Part shown: in pieces, positions 7,463 through 16,027 of the stretch
Numbering within the stretch: the stretch's first letter is position 1
Layout of the letters: each line of letters begins with the position of its first letter
Assembly: GCA_003220345.1 (NCBI GenBank)
Contig: QHSC01000081.1
Coordinates: 1-48,956 of the forward strand
Length of the DNA stretch: 48,956 nt
Direction: 5' to 3'
Source: Candidatus Rokuibacteriota bacterium
GTDB lineage: Bacteria; Methylomirabilota; Methylomirabilia; Rokubacteriales; CSP1-6
Notes under the pieces: generated by a model
What the model was told of the DNA's origin: nothing
The model's database searches: none
What the model saw: only the letters and a program-made list of their open reading frames with translations
Made by a program: the position numbers and the translations under genes

Positions 7463-8983
7463 ATGAAGATCTTCACGGCCACGCTCGCCCTGCTCCTCGT
7501 GGCGGCAGCGGCGTCGGCCCAGCCCGCGCAGCTCGTGATCTCGCAGCCGGCCGAGGCCACCACCATGGATCCGGGTCGCTCGACCCAGGTCCTCACCGTG
7601 AACTATTTCGTCAACCTCTACGACACGCTGACGCGGTGGGACACCTCGCTCCAGCTCCAGCCGGGGCTCGCCACCTCGTGGAAGAACGTCAACGAGACGA
7701 CGTGGGAGTTCACGCTCAGGCAGGGCGTGAAGTTCCACGACGGGGCGCCCCTCACCGCCGAGGACGTCAAGGCCACGCTCGAGCGGAACCTGCAGCCGGG
7801 CAAGACGGTGGTGACGCCGGGCTTCACGACCATCGAGGCCGTCCAGATCGCCAGCCCGACCGTCATTCGCATCATCACCAAGAAGCCCGACCCGCTCATC
7901 GCGGTGCGCATGGCCCAGATGGGCTCGCAGATCCTGCCCGCGCGCCTCACCACCGACGACGGCGTCAAGGAGCTGGCGCGCCGCCCGATCGGCACGGGCG
8001 CCTATCGCTTCGTGGAATGGGTGAAGGACGAGCGGCTCGTGATGGAGGCCAATCGCGACTGGTGGGGCTGGGAGGGCAAGCCGCCCGCCATCGAGCGCGT
8101 GGTCTGGAAGCCCATCCCCGATGACTTCCCGCGCATCGTGGCCCTCGAGAAGGGCGAGGCCGACATCATCACCAATGTCCCGCCCGACCGCATGAAGAGC
8201 ATCGCGGACGGGCGCGCCACGCGTCTCGTCACGGTGCAAGCCACGCGCTACGTGGTCCTCTCGATGAACACGACTCAGCCCCCCCTCTCCGACAAGCGGG
8301 TGCGCCAGGCCATGCATTACGCCCTCGACGTCCCGGCCATCATCAAGAATCTCTACGCGGGGATGGGCAAGCCCTTCAGCGGGGGCGTGGCGGACACCGA
8401 CTTCGGCTACAACGGGGCCCTCAAGCCCTACCCGTACGATCCAGGCAAGGCCAAGGCCCTCTTGACCCAGGCCGGCTATGGCGGCGGCGTCGACCTCACC
8501 GTCCACGCGGGCACGGGCACCATGGTCAACGACAAGGCGCTCATCGAGACCATCGTCGACATGTGGAGCCGGGTGGGCATCCGGGGCCGCATCGAGATGA
8601 TGGAGATGGGCGCCCGCCAGCGCATGAACAACGAGCGCGCGGTGCCGCCGTCCGGGCTGTTGCTGGGCAATCCGCAATCCACCCTGCTCGATGCCGACGG
8701 CAGCCTCTGGCGCATCTTCCATCCGACGGGCTTCAACGGGAAGTACTGGATCGGTAGCCAGCCCGGACAGCGCTTCCACGATCTCATGGAGCAGGCCCGC
8801 TACTCGCTCGATCCCAAGAAGCGCAAGGCGCTGTACGCGGAAGCCACGGCCATCATCCACGAGGAAAAGCCGTGGCTGGAGCTTTTCCAGGAAGTCGTGG
8901 TCTACGGCACGAGCCGTCGCGTCGCCTTCAGGCCGCGCGCGGACTACCGGCTCATCGTCTCCGAGATGCAAGTCTCTAGGTAG
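7463..8983 (+). CDS. ABC transporter substrate-binding protein, family 5 (second copy)
   Basis: This 506-aa periplasmic binding protein has a Sec-type signal peptide (MKIFTATLALLLVAAAASA, cleavage near residue 19), unlike the Tat-type signal of its neighbour at 3536. SBP_bac_5 landmarks are present: LATSWKNVNETTWEFTLRQG, KFHDGAPLTAEDVKATLER, GTGAYRFVEW and KRVRQAMHYALD. A GGGAGGAAA site precedes the ATG. The cupin gene begins 8 bp downstream, so the two are cotranscribed. Two different family-5 binding proteins next to one permease pair suggest shared membrane components with two substrate ranges, which is an inference. Confidence 0.9.
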   Translation: MKIFTATLALLLVAAAASAQPAQLVISQPAEATTMDPGRSTQVLTVNYFVNLYDTLTRWDTSLQLQPGLATSWKNVNETTWEFTLRQGVKFHDGAPLTAEDVKATLERNLQPGKTVVTPGFTTIEAVQIASPTVIRIITKKPDPLIAVRMAQMGSQILPARLTTDDGVKELARRPIGTGAYRFVEWVKDERLVMEANRDWWGWEGKPPAIERVVWKPIPDDFPRIVALEKGEADIITNVPPDRMKSIADGRATRLVTVQATRYVVLSMNTTQPPLSDKRVRQAMHYALDVPAIIKNLYAGMGKPFSGGVADTDFGYNGALKPYPYDPGKAKALLTQAGYGGGVDLTVHAGTGTMVNDKALIETIVDMWSRVGIRGRIEMMEMGARQRMNNERAVPPSGLLLGNPQSTLLDADGSLWRIFHPTGFNGKYWIGSQPGQRFHDLMEQARYSLDPKKRKALYAEATAIIHEEKPWLELFQEVVVYGTSRRVAFRPRADYRLIVSEMQVSR

Positions 8984-8991
8984 GAGGAAGC

Positions 8992-9393
8992 ATGGCCGAT
9001 CGCATGCCGCTCCTGGACATCGGAAAGCTCCGGGCCCGTGTCGACGAGCTTCGCGCGCACAAGGGCCCGCCGCCCTGGTCGGACACGCTCGTGATGACCG
9101 ACGACATCCAGGCCTTCATCATCTGTCACCCGCCCGGTCACCTGAACGACACCCACTATCATCTCCACGACGAATGGTGGATCGTGCTCCAGGGCGAGAT
9201 CGACTGGTACATCGAGGACGAGCCCGGCCCCATCCACGCGCGCGCGGGCGACTTCGTCCTCGGACCCAAGAATCGCTGGCACCACCTCGAGCCGGTGGGA
9301 ACGGAGCCGACCATCCGCGTCGCCATCAACGCCCGCGGCGAGTTCCACCGCTACGACCGGCCGGGCTGCAAGCCCCTGCCCTCGGCCGCCTAG
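8992..9393 (+). CDS. Single-domain cupin protein
   Basis: This 133-aa small beta-barrel protein has cupin motif 1 with metal-binding residues in HYHLHDEWWIVLQGEI and motif 2 around GPKNRWHHLEPVG. The spacing fits a metal-binding cupin, either a dioxygenase/isomerase-type enzyme or a binding protein. A TAGGAGGAAGC ribosome binding site lies directly before the ATG, 8 bp after the binding-protein stop, so it belongs to that transport unit. There is no signal peptide, which places it in the cytoplasm. Function is not assigned. Confidence 0.8.
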   Translation: MADRMPLLDIGKLRARVDELRAHKGPPPWSDTLVMTDDIQAFIICHPPGHLNDTHYHLHDEWWIVLQGEIDWYIEDEPGPIHARAGDFVLGPKNRWHHLEPVGTEPTIRVAINARGEFHRYDRPGCKPLPSAA

Positions 9394-9431
9394 CGTCCCG
9401 CCGCGGTTCTCTCGGCCGGTGACGGCCCGCC

Positions 9432-9459
9432 TTGACAGTCCCCGCATCCGCGCTATACC
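9432..9459 (+). promoter_or_regulatory. Candidate sigma70-type promoter before flavoprotein
   Basis: A perfect TTGACA at 9432-9437, a 16-bp spacer and TATACC at 9454-9459 in the 144-bp gap after the cupin gene. The coding start at 9538 has its own AGGAG site, leaving a leader of about 72 nt. Confidence 0.5.
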
Positions 9460-9537
9460 AGAAGCCGAGGCTGTTCAGCTCCGCGGCGTGACGACCGCTG
9501 GCGCTGGAGATCTCGACACTTTCGTAGGAGAAGAGAA

Positions 9538-10794
9538 TTGGCCAACGCACGGATCGCGATCATCGGCGCCTCGCTGGCCGGAGCCAGGGCGGCGGCCGCG
9601 CTGCGAGAGGAAGGATTCGACGGGGAAGTCCTGCTCATCGGGGCCGAGAGACAGCCGCCCTACAACAGGCCACCGCTCTCGAAAGGATACCTGCGCGGCC
9701 AGGAGCGCTTCGAGGATCAGCTCGTGAATCCCGCCGCCTACTACGCCGAGCACGACATCGAGCTCAGGCTCGGGACCCGCGCGACCGCCATCGATCCTTC
9801 GCGCAAGACCATCGAGCTCGAGGGCGGCAAGCACGTTGGTTACGATCGGCTCCTCGTCGCCACGGGCGGGCGCAACCGGGCCCTGTCGGTGCCCGGCGCC
9901 GATCTCGACGGCATCTTCCAGCTCCGCACCGTGGAGGATTGCGATCGGATCCGCGCCGCCGCGCAAACCGGGCGCCGCGCCGTGGTGATCGGTCTCGGGT
10001 TCATCGGCTCCGAGGTCACGGCATCGCTCCGGCAGCTCGGAGTCGAGGTGACCGCCGTCGAGGGAAACCCGGTGCCGCTGGCCCGAGTCCTCGGTCCCGA
10101 GGTGGGCGAGGTGCTCGCGGCGATTCACCGTGACCAGGGCGTGGAGCTCGTCCTGGAGGACTCGGTCGCCGCGTTCGAAGGCGCGGGTCGGGTCGAGCGC
10201 GTGCGGACCAAGAAGGGTCGTCGCCTCGAGTGCGACCTGGTGATCGCCGGCATCGGTATCGCCCCCAACAGCGAGCTGCTCGGGGCCGCGGGGGCCGCCG
10301 TCGACAACGGGGTTCTCGTGGACGAGCGATGCCGGACCTCGCTACCCGATGTCTATGCCGCCGGCGACGTGGCCAATCACCTGCATCCCATCTTCGGCCG
10401 CCTGCGGGTGGAGCACTGGAACAACGCCTTCCAGCAAGGCCGCGCCGCCGCCCGGTCGATGCTGGGCCGAGAGGAGCCCTACGACTACCTGCACTCGTTC
10501 TGGTCGGACCAGTACGAGCACGTGATCGAGTACGTCGGTTTCGCGGCCAGCTGGGACCGTCTCGTCTTTCGCGGCCGCCCGGAGAGCCGGAAGTTCCTCG
10601 GCTTCTACCTCAAGGAAGGAATCGTGCGCGCGGCAGTCGGACTCGACCGCGGCGGCGATCCCGAGGATCCGAAGGGGGAGAGCGAGCTCAAGCTGGTCGC
10701 CGGGCTCATCCGCGACCGCGTCCCCGTGGAGCCCGCCAAGCTGGCCGACGACGACGTGGACCTCCACCACGTGGCGGCCGCCGCCACTCGATGA
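9538..10794 (+). CDS. FAD-dependent ferredoxin/rubredoxin reductase-like oxidoreductase
   Basis: This 418-aa flavoprotein of the pyridine nucleotide-disulfide oxidoreductase superfamily resembles oxygenase-coupled ferredoxin reductases (rhodocoxin/putidaredoxin reductase type). It shows an FAD motif GASLAGARAA near residue 9, PPYNRPPLSKGYL, an NAD motif VIGLGFIGSEV near residue 155, YAAGDVAN, and a C-terminal reductase domain starting EHWNNAFQQGRAAA. No redox-active CxxC is visible. The start is a TTG at 9538 preceded by AGGAG at 9526-9530; no ATG fits. No ferredoxin, P450 or oxygenase gene is adjacent, so its electron acceptor must be encoded elsewhere. Confidence 0.85.
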   Translation: MANARIAIIGASLAGARAAAALREEGFDGEVLLIGAERQPPYNRPPLSKGYLRGQERFEDQLVNPAAYYAEHDIELRLGTRATAIDPSRKTIELEGGKHVGYDRLLVATGGRNRALSVPGADLDGIFQLRTVEDCDRIRAAAQTGRRAVVIGLGFIGSEVTASLRQLGVEVTAVEGNPVPLARVLGPEVGEVLAAIHRDQGVELVLEDSVAAFEGAGRVERVRTKKGRRLECDLVIAGIGIAPNSELLGAAGAAVDNGVLVDERCRTSLPDVYAAGDVANHLHPIFGRLRVEHWNNAFQQGRAAARSMLGREEPYDYLHSFWSDQYEHVIEYVGFAASWDRLVFRGRPESRKFLGFYLKEGIVRAAVGLDRGGDPEDPKGESELKLVAGLIRDRVPVEPAKLADDDVDLHHVAAAATR

Positions 10795-10877
10795 CGGGCT
10801 CTCACTTTCATGCCCTGATCGGCTAGGATGGTACTTCAACGGATGCCGCTCACCGATTACCGCACAAGGAGACCGCC

Positions 10878-11996
10878 GTGCCGAAGGGACTGACCGTGGT
10901 GCTCAACCAGCCGGGAAAGCCGCTCGAGCTCGAGACCCTGCCCACCCCCGAGGTCGAGCCGGGCGGTATCCTCATCAGGAACACCGCCGCGGCCATCTGC
11001 GGCTCCGATCTGCACTACTGGCGCAATGACGGCAACTACCAGGGGCCGGATCTCCGGCGGGTGCCCGGTCACGAGTTCACGGGCGTCGTCCACAGCCTGG
11101 GTCAGGGCATCAAGACCGACTCGCTCCAGCGGCCCCTCAAGGAAGGCGATCGCGTCGCCTTCCCGTTCTTCAATCCGTGCAACCGCTGCTACTGGTGCGT
11201 TCGCGGCGAGCATCACGCCTGCCCCTCTCGCCAGCGGCGCAGCGTCCAGTTCAACCTCGACCAGTACCCGTACTGCGATGGCGGCTACGCGGAGTACTAC
11301 TTCCTGCCCCCCGGCCACTACGTCTTCAAGGTGCCCGACGTCCTGCCCGACGAGGCGATCCCGCCCGTGAACTGCGCCCTCTGTCAGGTGCTCCACGGCC
11401 TCGAGTACGCGGACATGAAGTTCGGCGACGTCGTGGTCGTCCAGGGCGCGGGCGGCCTCGGGCTCTACACGGCGGCCGTGGCCGCCGAGAAGGGCGCCTC
11501 CAGGATCATCTCGATCGACGGCCAGACCCCGCGCCTGGAGATGGCGCGGAAGTGCGGGGCTACCGACGTCATCGACATGAACGAGCTGACGACCCCCGAG
11601 GCCCGGGTGCAGCGCGTGAAGGACTTGACGGACGGGCGCGGGGCCGACGTGGTCGTCGAGGTCGTGGGCATCGCGGCCGCCACCGTCGAGGGGCTCGACA
11701 TGGTCCGGATCAACGGCAAGTTCGTCGACATCGGCAACATCGTGCCGCAGCCCGTTTCCTTCCCGGCGACCAAGATCATCACCCAGCAGATCCACTGGAC
11801 GGGGCTGATGCACTACAACCCGTGGATCATGCCCGCCGCCCTCGATTTCCTGGTGCGCACCAAGGACAAGTACCCGCTCTCGAAGATCGTCTCGCACAGC
11901 TTCCCGCTCGCCGACGTCAACAAGGCCTTCGCCTTCGCCGAGTGGCAGGGCAAGGGCGCGGGCACGGCGGCCACCCGGGTGATCCTCAAGCCGTAG
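10878..11996 (+). CDS. Zinc-dependent medium-chain dehydrogenase (sorbitol/threonine dehydrogenase-like)
   Basis: This 372-aa MDR-family protein has an intact zinc site: ICGSDLHYW with the cysteine ligand, and PGHEFTGVV with His-Glu. The structural zinc cysteines are present in CNRCYWCVRGEHHAC, and the nucleotide fold starts QGAGGLGLYTAAVA. The GTG start at 10878 follows an AAGGAGA site. It is unlike the dehydrogenase at 6311, whose metal site is altered. It converges on the hydrolase gene with an 11-bp overlap of 3' ends. Substrate not determinable; a polyol or amino/hydroxy acid is typical. Confidence 0.85.
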   Translation: MPKGLTVVLNQPGKPLELETLPTPEVEPGGILIRNTAAAICGSDLHYWRNDGNYQGPDLRRVPGHEFTGVVHSLGQGIKTDSLQRPLKEGDRVAFPFFNPCNRCYWCVRGEHHACPSRQRRSVQFNLDQYPYCDGGYAEYYFLPPGHYVFKVPDVLPDEAIPPVNCALCQVLHGLEYADMKFGDVVVVQGAGGLGLYTAAVAAEKGASRIISIDGQTPRLEMARKCGATDVIDMNELTTPEARVQRVKDLTDGRGADVVVEVVGIAAATVEGLDMVRINGKFVDIGNIVPQPVSFPATKIITQQIHWTGLMHYNPWIMPAALDFLVRTKDKYPLSKIVSHSFPLADVNKAFAFAEWQGKGAGTAATRVILKP

Positions 11997-13104
11997 CGTC
12001 GGCCGCCAGCCAGTCGAGGACCCGGGGGTTCTCGTCGCGCGGATAGGTGTGCGAGAGATCCTCGATCTCGCGGTAGACGAGTCGGGCGCCCGCGCCCTCC
12101 AGGGCCTGGCGCGCGAGATGCGCAGTGTAGATCGGGAACATCCAGTCGAGCGCGCCGTGGACCAGATAGACGGGGCGGCCGTGCGCTCGCCCAAGGTCTC
12201 CGTTGGCAAGCAGGATGGGATGGAGCACGCCGCACATCGGGGCGAGGTGGGTGAACGGCATCCCCTCGCGGAATCCACAGAGGAGCGCGTAGGTGGCGCC
12301 GTCTGACATCCCCGTCAGGAGGACGCGCGTGCGGTCGACGGGATAGCGCGCGGCCACCGACTCGACCATCTCCTGGAGGAGCGGGGCATCGACGTCCTCA
12401 CCGCCCATGATCGACCACGTGCGATCGCGGGACGTGGGAGCGAGAACGAGCACCCCGCGCCCGCGCGCCTCCCGCAGCCAGCTCCACAGGAAATCGCGGC
12501 CGTGGCCGTGACCGCCGTGAAGGGCGACCACGAGCGGCATGGGCGCCTGTCCGTCCGACGCCTCGGGAACGTAGAGGGAGAACCCGCCGCGGACTTCGCG
12601 CTCGTTCGATGCGTGCAGGACGCCCCGGCGCGTCTCGTCGTCGCGCAGGGCGGCGGCGCGCAGGCGCTCGACGAGAGCGTCGTCGTCGCGTCGCGCCGGC
12701 TCGAGGAACCAGCGACTCACCGGCTCGAGCGCCGGGGCGAGAGGATAGAGCGCCTCCTGGATGCGGGCGAAGCGGCGGAGGGCCCGGTACAGGCCAATCG
12801 GCTCGCCCGGCGAGCGGGCCGCCTCGACGAAGTCGGCCACCAGGTCCAGGGTCTGCCGCGCCACCTCGACGAGCCGATCCCGCATGAAGCGAAGCTCGTC
12901 CGGGCACACGAGAGCTTCCACGGCGCGCAGAGGTCCCGCGACGGCATCCGTGCTGGAAGCGAGCTCCTCGGCCAGCCGCGGGGCCAGGGGCGGATAGAGG
13001 TGCCGCTGCACCCACGTGATCCGCTCGAGGGTGTGAAGAAGCGGCGGCAGAAGACCGCCGATGGCGTCGATCACGTCAGAAGAGGGCGGCATGGTCGGAT
13101 GCAT
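11986..13104 (-). CDS. Alpha/beta hydrolase (esterase/phospholipase type) with N-terminal helical domain
   Basis: This 372-aa protein has a C-terminal alpha/beta hydrolase core: LVVALHGGHGHG as oxyanion-hole strand, a nucleophile elbow GMSDGA, an acidic residue in HGALDWMFP, and the histidine in LSHTYP. The first 150 or so residues are helical, rich in Leu and Arg, and precede the fold. This resembles carboxylesterase/poly(hydroxyalkanoate) depolymerase-like enzymes. There is no signal peptide. An ATG at 13092 is an alternative start. The deacetylase-like gene ends 22 bp upstream on the same strand, so they probably form one transcription unit. Confidence 0.75.
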   Translation of the reverse strand: MHPTMPPSSDVIDAIGGLLPPLLHTLERITWVQRHLYPPLAPRLAEELASSTDAVAGPLRAVEALVCPDELRFMRDRLVEVARQTLDLVADFVEAARSPGEPIGLYRALRRFARIQEALYPLAPALEPVSRWFLEPARRDDDALVERLRAAALRDDETRRGVLHASNEREVRGGFSLYVPEASDGQAPMPLVVALHGGHGHGRDFLWSWLREARGRGVLVLAPTSRDRTWSIMGGEDVDAPLLQEMVESVAARYPVDRTRVLLTGMSDGATYALLCGFREGMPFTHLAPMCGVLHPILLANGDLGRAHGRPVYLVHGALDWMFPIYTAHLARQALEGAGARLVYREIEDLSHTYPRDENPRVLDWLAADATA

Positions 13105-13126
13105 GGTACACCGGCCGTCCGAGGGG

Positions 13127-14140
13127 TCAGGCAGTGGAGCTGGGGCGTACCTTCGCGAGCGCCCGGATCTCGGGCGAGAGGGGGTCGACGAAGCGCAGGC
13201 GTGCGGCGATCGGGTGGTCGGGCAGATATTCGAGGAGCGCCCGCACGCGGCGGGACATGTACGAGCTCGGGCCGTCGGTGCGGATGGCGAACGCAATGTA
13301 GCGCGCGGGACCTTCGTCCACCGCACGCGCGACGAGGTCCCAGTACGTCCGCGGATGAGACCACCCTCTCCATGGATTGAGAGGCAAGTGCGCGTGCGGG
13401 CGCCCCAGAGCTCTCTTGGCCATCCGGCGGTGCCACGGGGCGAGGGCGGTCCGGTAGTCGTAGGCCGTGAGAGGTACGATCAAGATCGGACGCGCGTCGG
13501 TTGACGAGGTGGCGGGCATGCCCACGGCGTTTCGCGACGGGTAGTAGGGCCGGCGCGGGAAGTCCCGAAAATCCGTCGATGGGGCTGTGGCGTAGGTTCC
13601 GAACGACGGGTCGCCGGTGCGCGGGGCGAGCCCGGGCTCCACTGTGACGTCTACCTCGATGCCCGCGCTGATGGCGCGCTCCACCACCGCTTCGTCGAGA
13701 AAGTAACCGCCCTGGCTCGACCGGCGCACGGGCTCGCCGAAGCACCGCTCGAAGGTCTTCGCGGCCACGTTGAAGCAGTAGGTGGCCCAGTCCAGGTCGG
13801 CGTAGTCGGAGTACATCGCCTGACGCCGCTCGTCCCAGCGGTGGCAGTGCACGTGGATCCCCAGGGGATCGCCGTGCGCGAGGAGCCGGTCCATGAGGCC
13901 GCGATGACGCTCGACGACGAAATCGGCCTGCCCGAAGCAGCGCTCTATGATCGGGTCGAGTCGCAGGAACCAGGCCGGGTGAACCTGGGCGCCGGCGCGA
14001 TCGGCCAGCCGGGGACGAAGATCTTCCACGAGCTTGGCCATCGCGACGAAGCCATGCCAGGGCTGCAGGTTGGGATCCGGGCGAATCTCGTGCTCATCCG
14101 GCTCGACGTCTATCCGCCAGATCGCCGGAATGGGCCCCAT
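13127..14140 (-). CDS. Polysaccharide deacetylase-like (NodB-fold) protein
   Basis: This 337-aa protein begins with WRIDVEPDEHE, an Asp-containing first strand typical of carbohydrate esterase family 4-like folds, and has a central IHVHCHRWDE with an H-x-H pair, as in metal-binding deacetylases. The match is to the fold more than to chitin deacetylases; the function could be on a surface glycan. I chose the ATG at 14140; a TTG 30 bp upstream extends the frame with MAGLLRADRD. No signal peptide is seen. It is followed after 22 bp by the hydrolase gene. Confidence 0.55.
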   Translation of the reverse strand: MGPIPAIWRIDVEPDEHEIRPDPNLQPWHGFVAMAKLVEDLRPRLADRAGAQVHPAWFLRLDPIIERCFGQADFVVERHRGLMDRLLAHGDPLGIHVHCHRWDERRQAMYSDYADLDWATYCFNVAAKTFERCFGEPVRRSSQGGYFLDEAVVERAISAGIEVDVTVEPGLAPRTGDPSFGTYATAPSTDFRDFPRRPYYPSRNAVGMPATSSTDARPILIVPLTAYDYRTALAPWHRRMAKRALGRPHAHLPLNPWRGWSHPRTYWDLVARAVDEGPARYIAFAIRTDGPSSYMSRRVRALLEYLPDHPIAARLRFVDPLSPEIRALAKVRPSSTA

Positions 14141-14269
14141 GTCGCGATCTGCGCGCAAGAGACCTGCCAAACCATCAGGCGAGCTAATTCAGCAGGTTCT
14201 GATCCGTGTCTTACGGTCCCGAAGACAAATTCCGTCACTCCGAGACTGCAGCCATTGGCGGCCACGGCG

Positions 14270-14530
14270 TCACGCGGCGGCCGCGCTCTGGAGCGCCGCC
14301 ACGAAGCGCTCGGGCTCCGCAGGCGTCAAGAGCAGCGACCGCCCGGCCCGAAGGCGCACGAGGACGAAGCGATCCGTGCGCGAGACGTACATGGCGAAGC
14401 TCTCGCGCGAGGCGACGAGGAGCCCGAAGCCTCCCCACAGCCCCCGGCGCCCACGCGATAGCCCCAACCATAGTGATGCGGATATCGAGGCTCATGGGGG
14501 CGAGGGGAAACTGGATGGTCGAACCGCCGG
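14270..14530 (-). pseudogene. Remnant of a bacterial PH-like domain gene with internal deletion
   Basis: The 3' part (to 14270) encodes FAMYVSRTDRFVLVRLRAG and LLLTPAEPERFVAAL, the usual C-terminal end of small bacterial PH-domain proteins with two N-terminal membrane helices. The piece around 14470-14530 encodes FPLAPMSLDIRITM, resembling the family N-terminus, but it is in a different frame. The membrane helices and most of the domain, roughly 80 codons, are absent, and no single frame joins the ends. I read this as a decayed gene with an internal deletion. It follows the PPOX gene by 9 bp. Confidence 0.5.
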
Positions 14531-14539
14531 GAGATGCGC

Positions 14540-14953
14540 TCAGGCAAGCCCCCAGCTCTTGACGCGCTCCGGGACGATCCTGAACATGACGCGGTTGGAG
14601 GGCATGGCGCGGCCACCCCACAAGCCCGCCAGGCTCGGGTACTTCTCGTGAAAGCGCTCGGCGAGCGCGCGACGCCCGGGCCCGTCGGTCAGGAACTCTG
14701 CGCGCCCGAGCACGGTCACGCCCCGGATGTGCGCGGCGTCCTCGCCCGACTCGACCACTACGCAGACGCGCGGGTCACGCCGAAGGTGGTGGACCTTCTT
14801 GGTACCTTCCTCGCTGATCATGGTCAGGGTGGCCGCGTCGTGGAGGAACCACATGGGCATGGCCAGGGGCGCTCCGCCGGCCCGCACGGTGGCGAGCAAG
14901 GCAATCTGCTTCGTCGCGAGAAACCTCTGGACGGACGCGTCGGCGAGAGTCAT
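14540..14953 (-). CDS. Pyridoxamine 5'-phosphate oxidase-fold protein (PPOX class)
   Basis: This 137-aa split-barrel flavin/F420-binding protein opens with QIALLATVRAGGAPLAMPMWF, the standard start of the fold, followed by TMISEEGTKKVHHLRRDPRV and a C-terminal strand set ending in VKSWGLA. Such proteins bind FMN, F420 or heme; many in this subgroup are of unknown substrate. Its ATG overlaps the stop of the ClpP-like gene by 4 bp (ATGA), so translation of the two is likely coupled. A second PPOX protein lies at 15588. Confidence 0.8.
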   Translation of the reverse strand: MTLADASVQRFLATKQIALLATVRAGGAPLAMPMWFLHDAATLTMISEEGTKKVHHLRRDPRVCVVVESGEDAAHIRGVTVLGRAEFLTDGPGRRALAERFHEKYPSLAGLWGGRAMPSNRVMFRIVPERVKSWGLA

Positions 14954-15525
14954 CGGGCGGCGCTGATCTCGTCGATGAGCCCGTACTCGCGCGCTTCCTG
15001 CGCGTCGAGGGAGCGGCCGCGGCGCATGTCCTCTGCGATCTCCTCGGCGGGCCGGCCCGTGGCCTGCGCGAGGCGCGCGTGGAGTCTCCAGAGCAGCTCC
15101 TGCTGCTGTCGGCTGTAGGCGGCGATCTGGTCCGGCGTCCCCGTGAGGCGCGCCGTCGGCTGACGCAAGCGAAAGCGCGTGTGGGGAGTGGCCGAGCGGT
15201 GGGCCCCGGCCGCCATGAGGCCGAGGGCCGGCCCGCCCACCTGCCCGCGGCCATGGATCCGCACCGCCGCGCGAAGCTGGTCTATCGTGTCGATGACGAG
15301 GAAGGCGGACTCGAGCGTGCCGTCTTGACTGTCCAGATGCAGCTCGATGGGCGCGGCGCCCGCCGCATCCAGCGCCATGAGGGCGGCCGCGGCCTCGGCG
15401 GCGGCGTCATCGTCGAGCGGGCCCGTGATCAGCACGATCCGCCGCTCGAAGAGCTTCTCTTGCAGCCAGGCGCTGAGCCGGCGCCGGCCGGACGGCACCC
15501 CGGGGATGTGGCCCGTCACGCTCAT
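14950..15525 (-). CDS. ClpP-like protein lacking the catalytic serine and histidine
   Basis: This 191-aa protein has the ClpP/crotonase-type fold with ALGLMAAGAHR matching the region that follows the ClpP nucleophile, and AREYGLIDEI near the C-terminus matching the end of ClpP. Where active ClpP has Ser-Met (S98-M99 type) this protein has Gly98-Pro99, and the Met-Ile-His-Gln-Pro stretch reads RLRQP with Arg121 for His. The SPGG loop is SQDG. It should therefore be inactive as a peptidase, like ClpR/inactive subunits. ATG chosen from a CTGAGG site and a TATATT box ending 8 nt before it. It overlaps the PPOX gene. Confidence 0.75.
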   Translation of the reverse strand: MSVTGHIPGVPSGRRRLSAWLQEKLFERRIVLITGPLDDDAAAEAAAALMALDAAGAAPIELHLDSQDGTLESAFLVIDTIDQLRAAVRIHGRGQVGGPALGLMAAGAHRSATPHTRFRLRQPTARLTGTPDQIAAYSRQQQELLWRLHARLAQATGRPAEEIAEDMRRGRSLDAQEAREYGLIDEISAAR

Positions 15526-15587
15526 GGCCTCAGAATATAGCAAGCGCATGACTCTCGCGGCCGACCGAACGAGCCTGCCTTCCGACG

Positions 15588-15995
15588 CTAGTCGAGCTCC
15601 CAGTCGAACACCGCGATCGGCGTGACTTCCACGACGACCGAGTCCGACGGGCTCAGCGCCGCATCGGTCCGGTAGTGAGGGTACTTCTCGTAGAGCAGCT
15701 CGCGTATCCTTCGAAACCGCGGACCACGCGAGAAAAGCCTGGCCGTGCCTTGAACCATGACCCCCTTGATGTGCGCCCAGTCGTCGCTGTAGAGATCCAC
15801 GGTCACCGCGATGTGCGGGTTCCTCTCGATGTTCTTCACCTTGCGCCCGTCGTCGCCGGAGGCGAAGCAGATCTTCCCATTCGCGAGCACATGACAGACG
15901 GGAACGAGGTGCGGCACACCGTGCTCGTTCACGGTGGCGACCCGGCAGACGCGCTCGCGCGCGATGAGCTGAGCAACCTTCTTCTTCAGGCGCAT
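15588..15995 (-). CDS. Pyridoxamine 5'-phosphate oxidase-fold protein (PPOX class), second copy
   Basis: This 135-aa split-barrel protein carries ERVCRVATVNEHGVPHLVPVCHV, KICFASGDDGRKVKNIERNPHIAVTVD and the closing VFDWELD. It is a homologue of the protein at 14540 but clearly diverged, with a F420/FMN-binding PPOX-type pattern. The charged MRLKKKV start follows a GGGAGGGGA site. It lies upstream of the ClpP-like gene on the same strand, so PPOX, ClpP-like and PPOX genes are consecutive. Confidence 0.82.
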   Translation of the reverse strand: MRLKKKVAQLIARERVCRVATVNEHGVPHLVPVCHVLANGKICFASGDDGRKVKNIERNPHIAVTVDLYSDDWAHIKGVMVQGTARLFSRGPRFRRIRELLYEKYPHYRTDAALSPSDSVVVEVTPIAVFDWELD

Positions 15996-16027
15996 GAAGT
16001 CCCCTCCCTAGGCAAGAGCAAAAGCTC

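Noticed and set aside
6221..8971. A 916-codon open frame on the minus strand opposite the dehydrogenase and second binding protein
   Set aside because: It is rich in Arg, Gly, Asp and His runs typical of antisense frames in GC-rich genes, and the plus strand carries two recognisable families.
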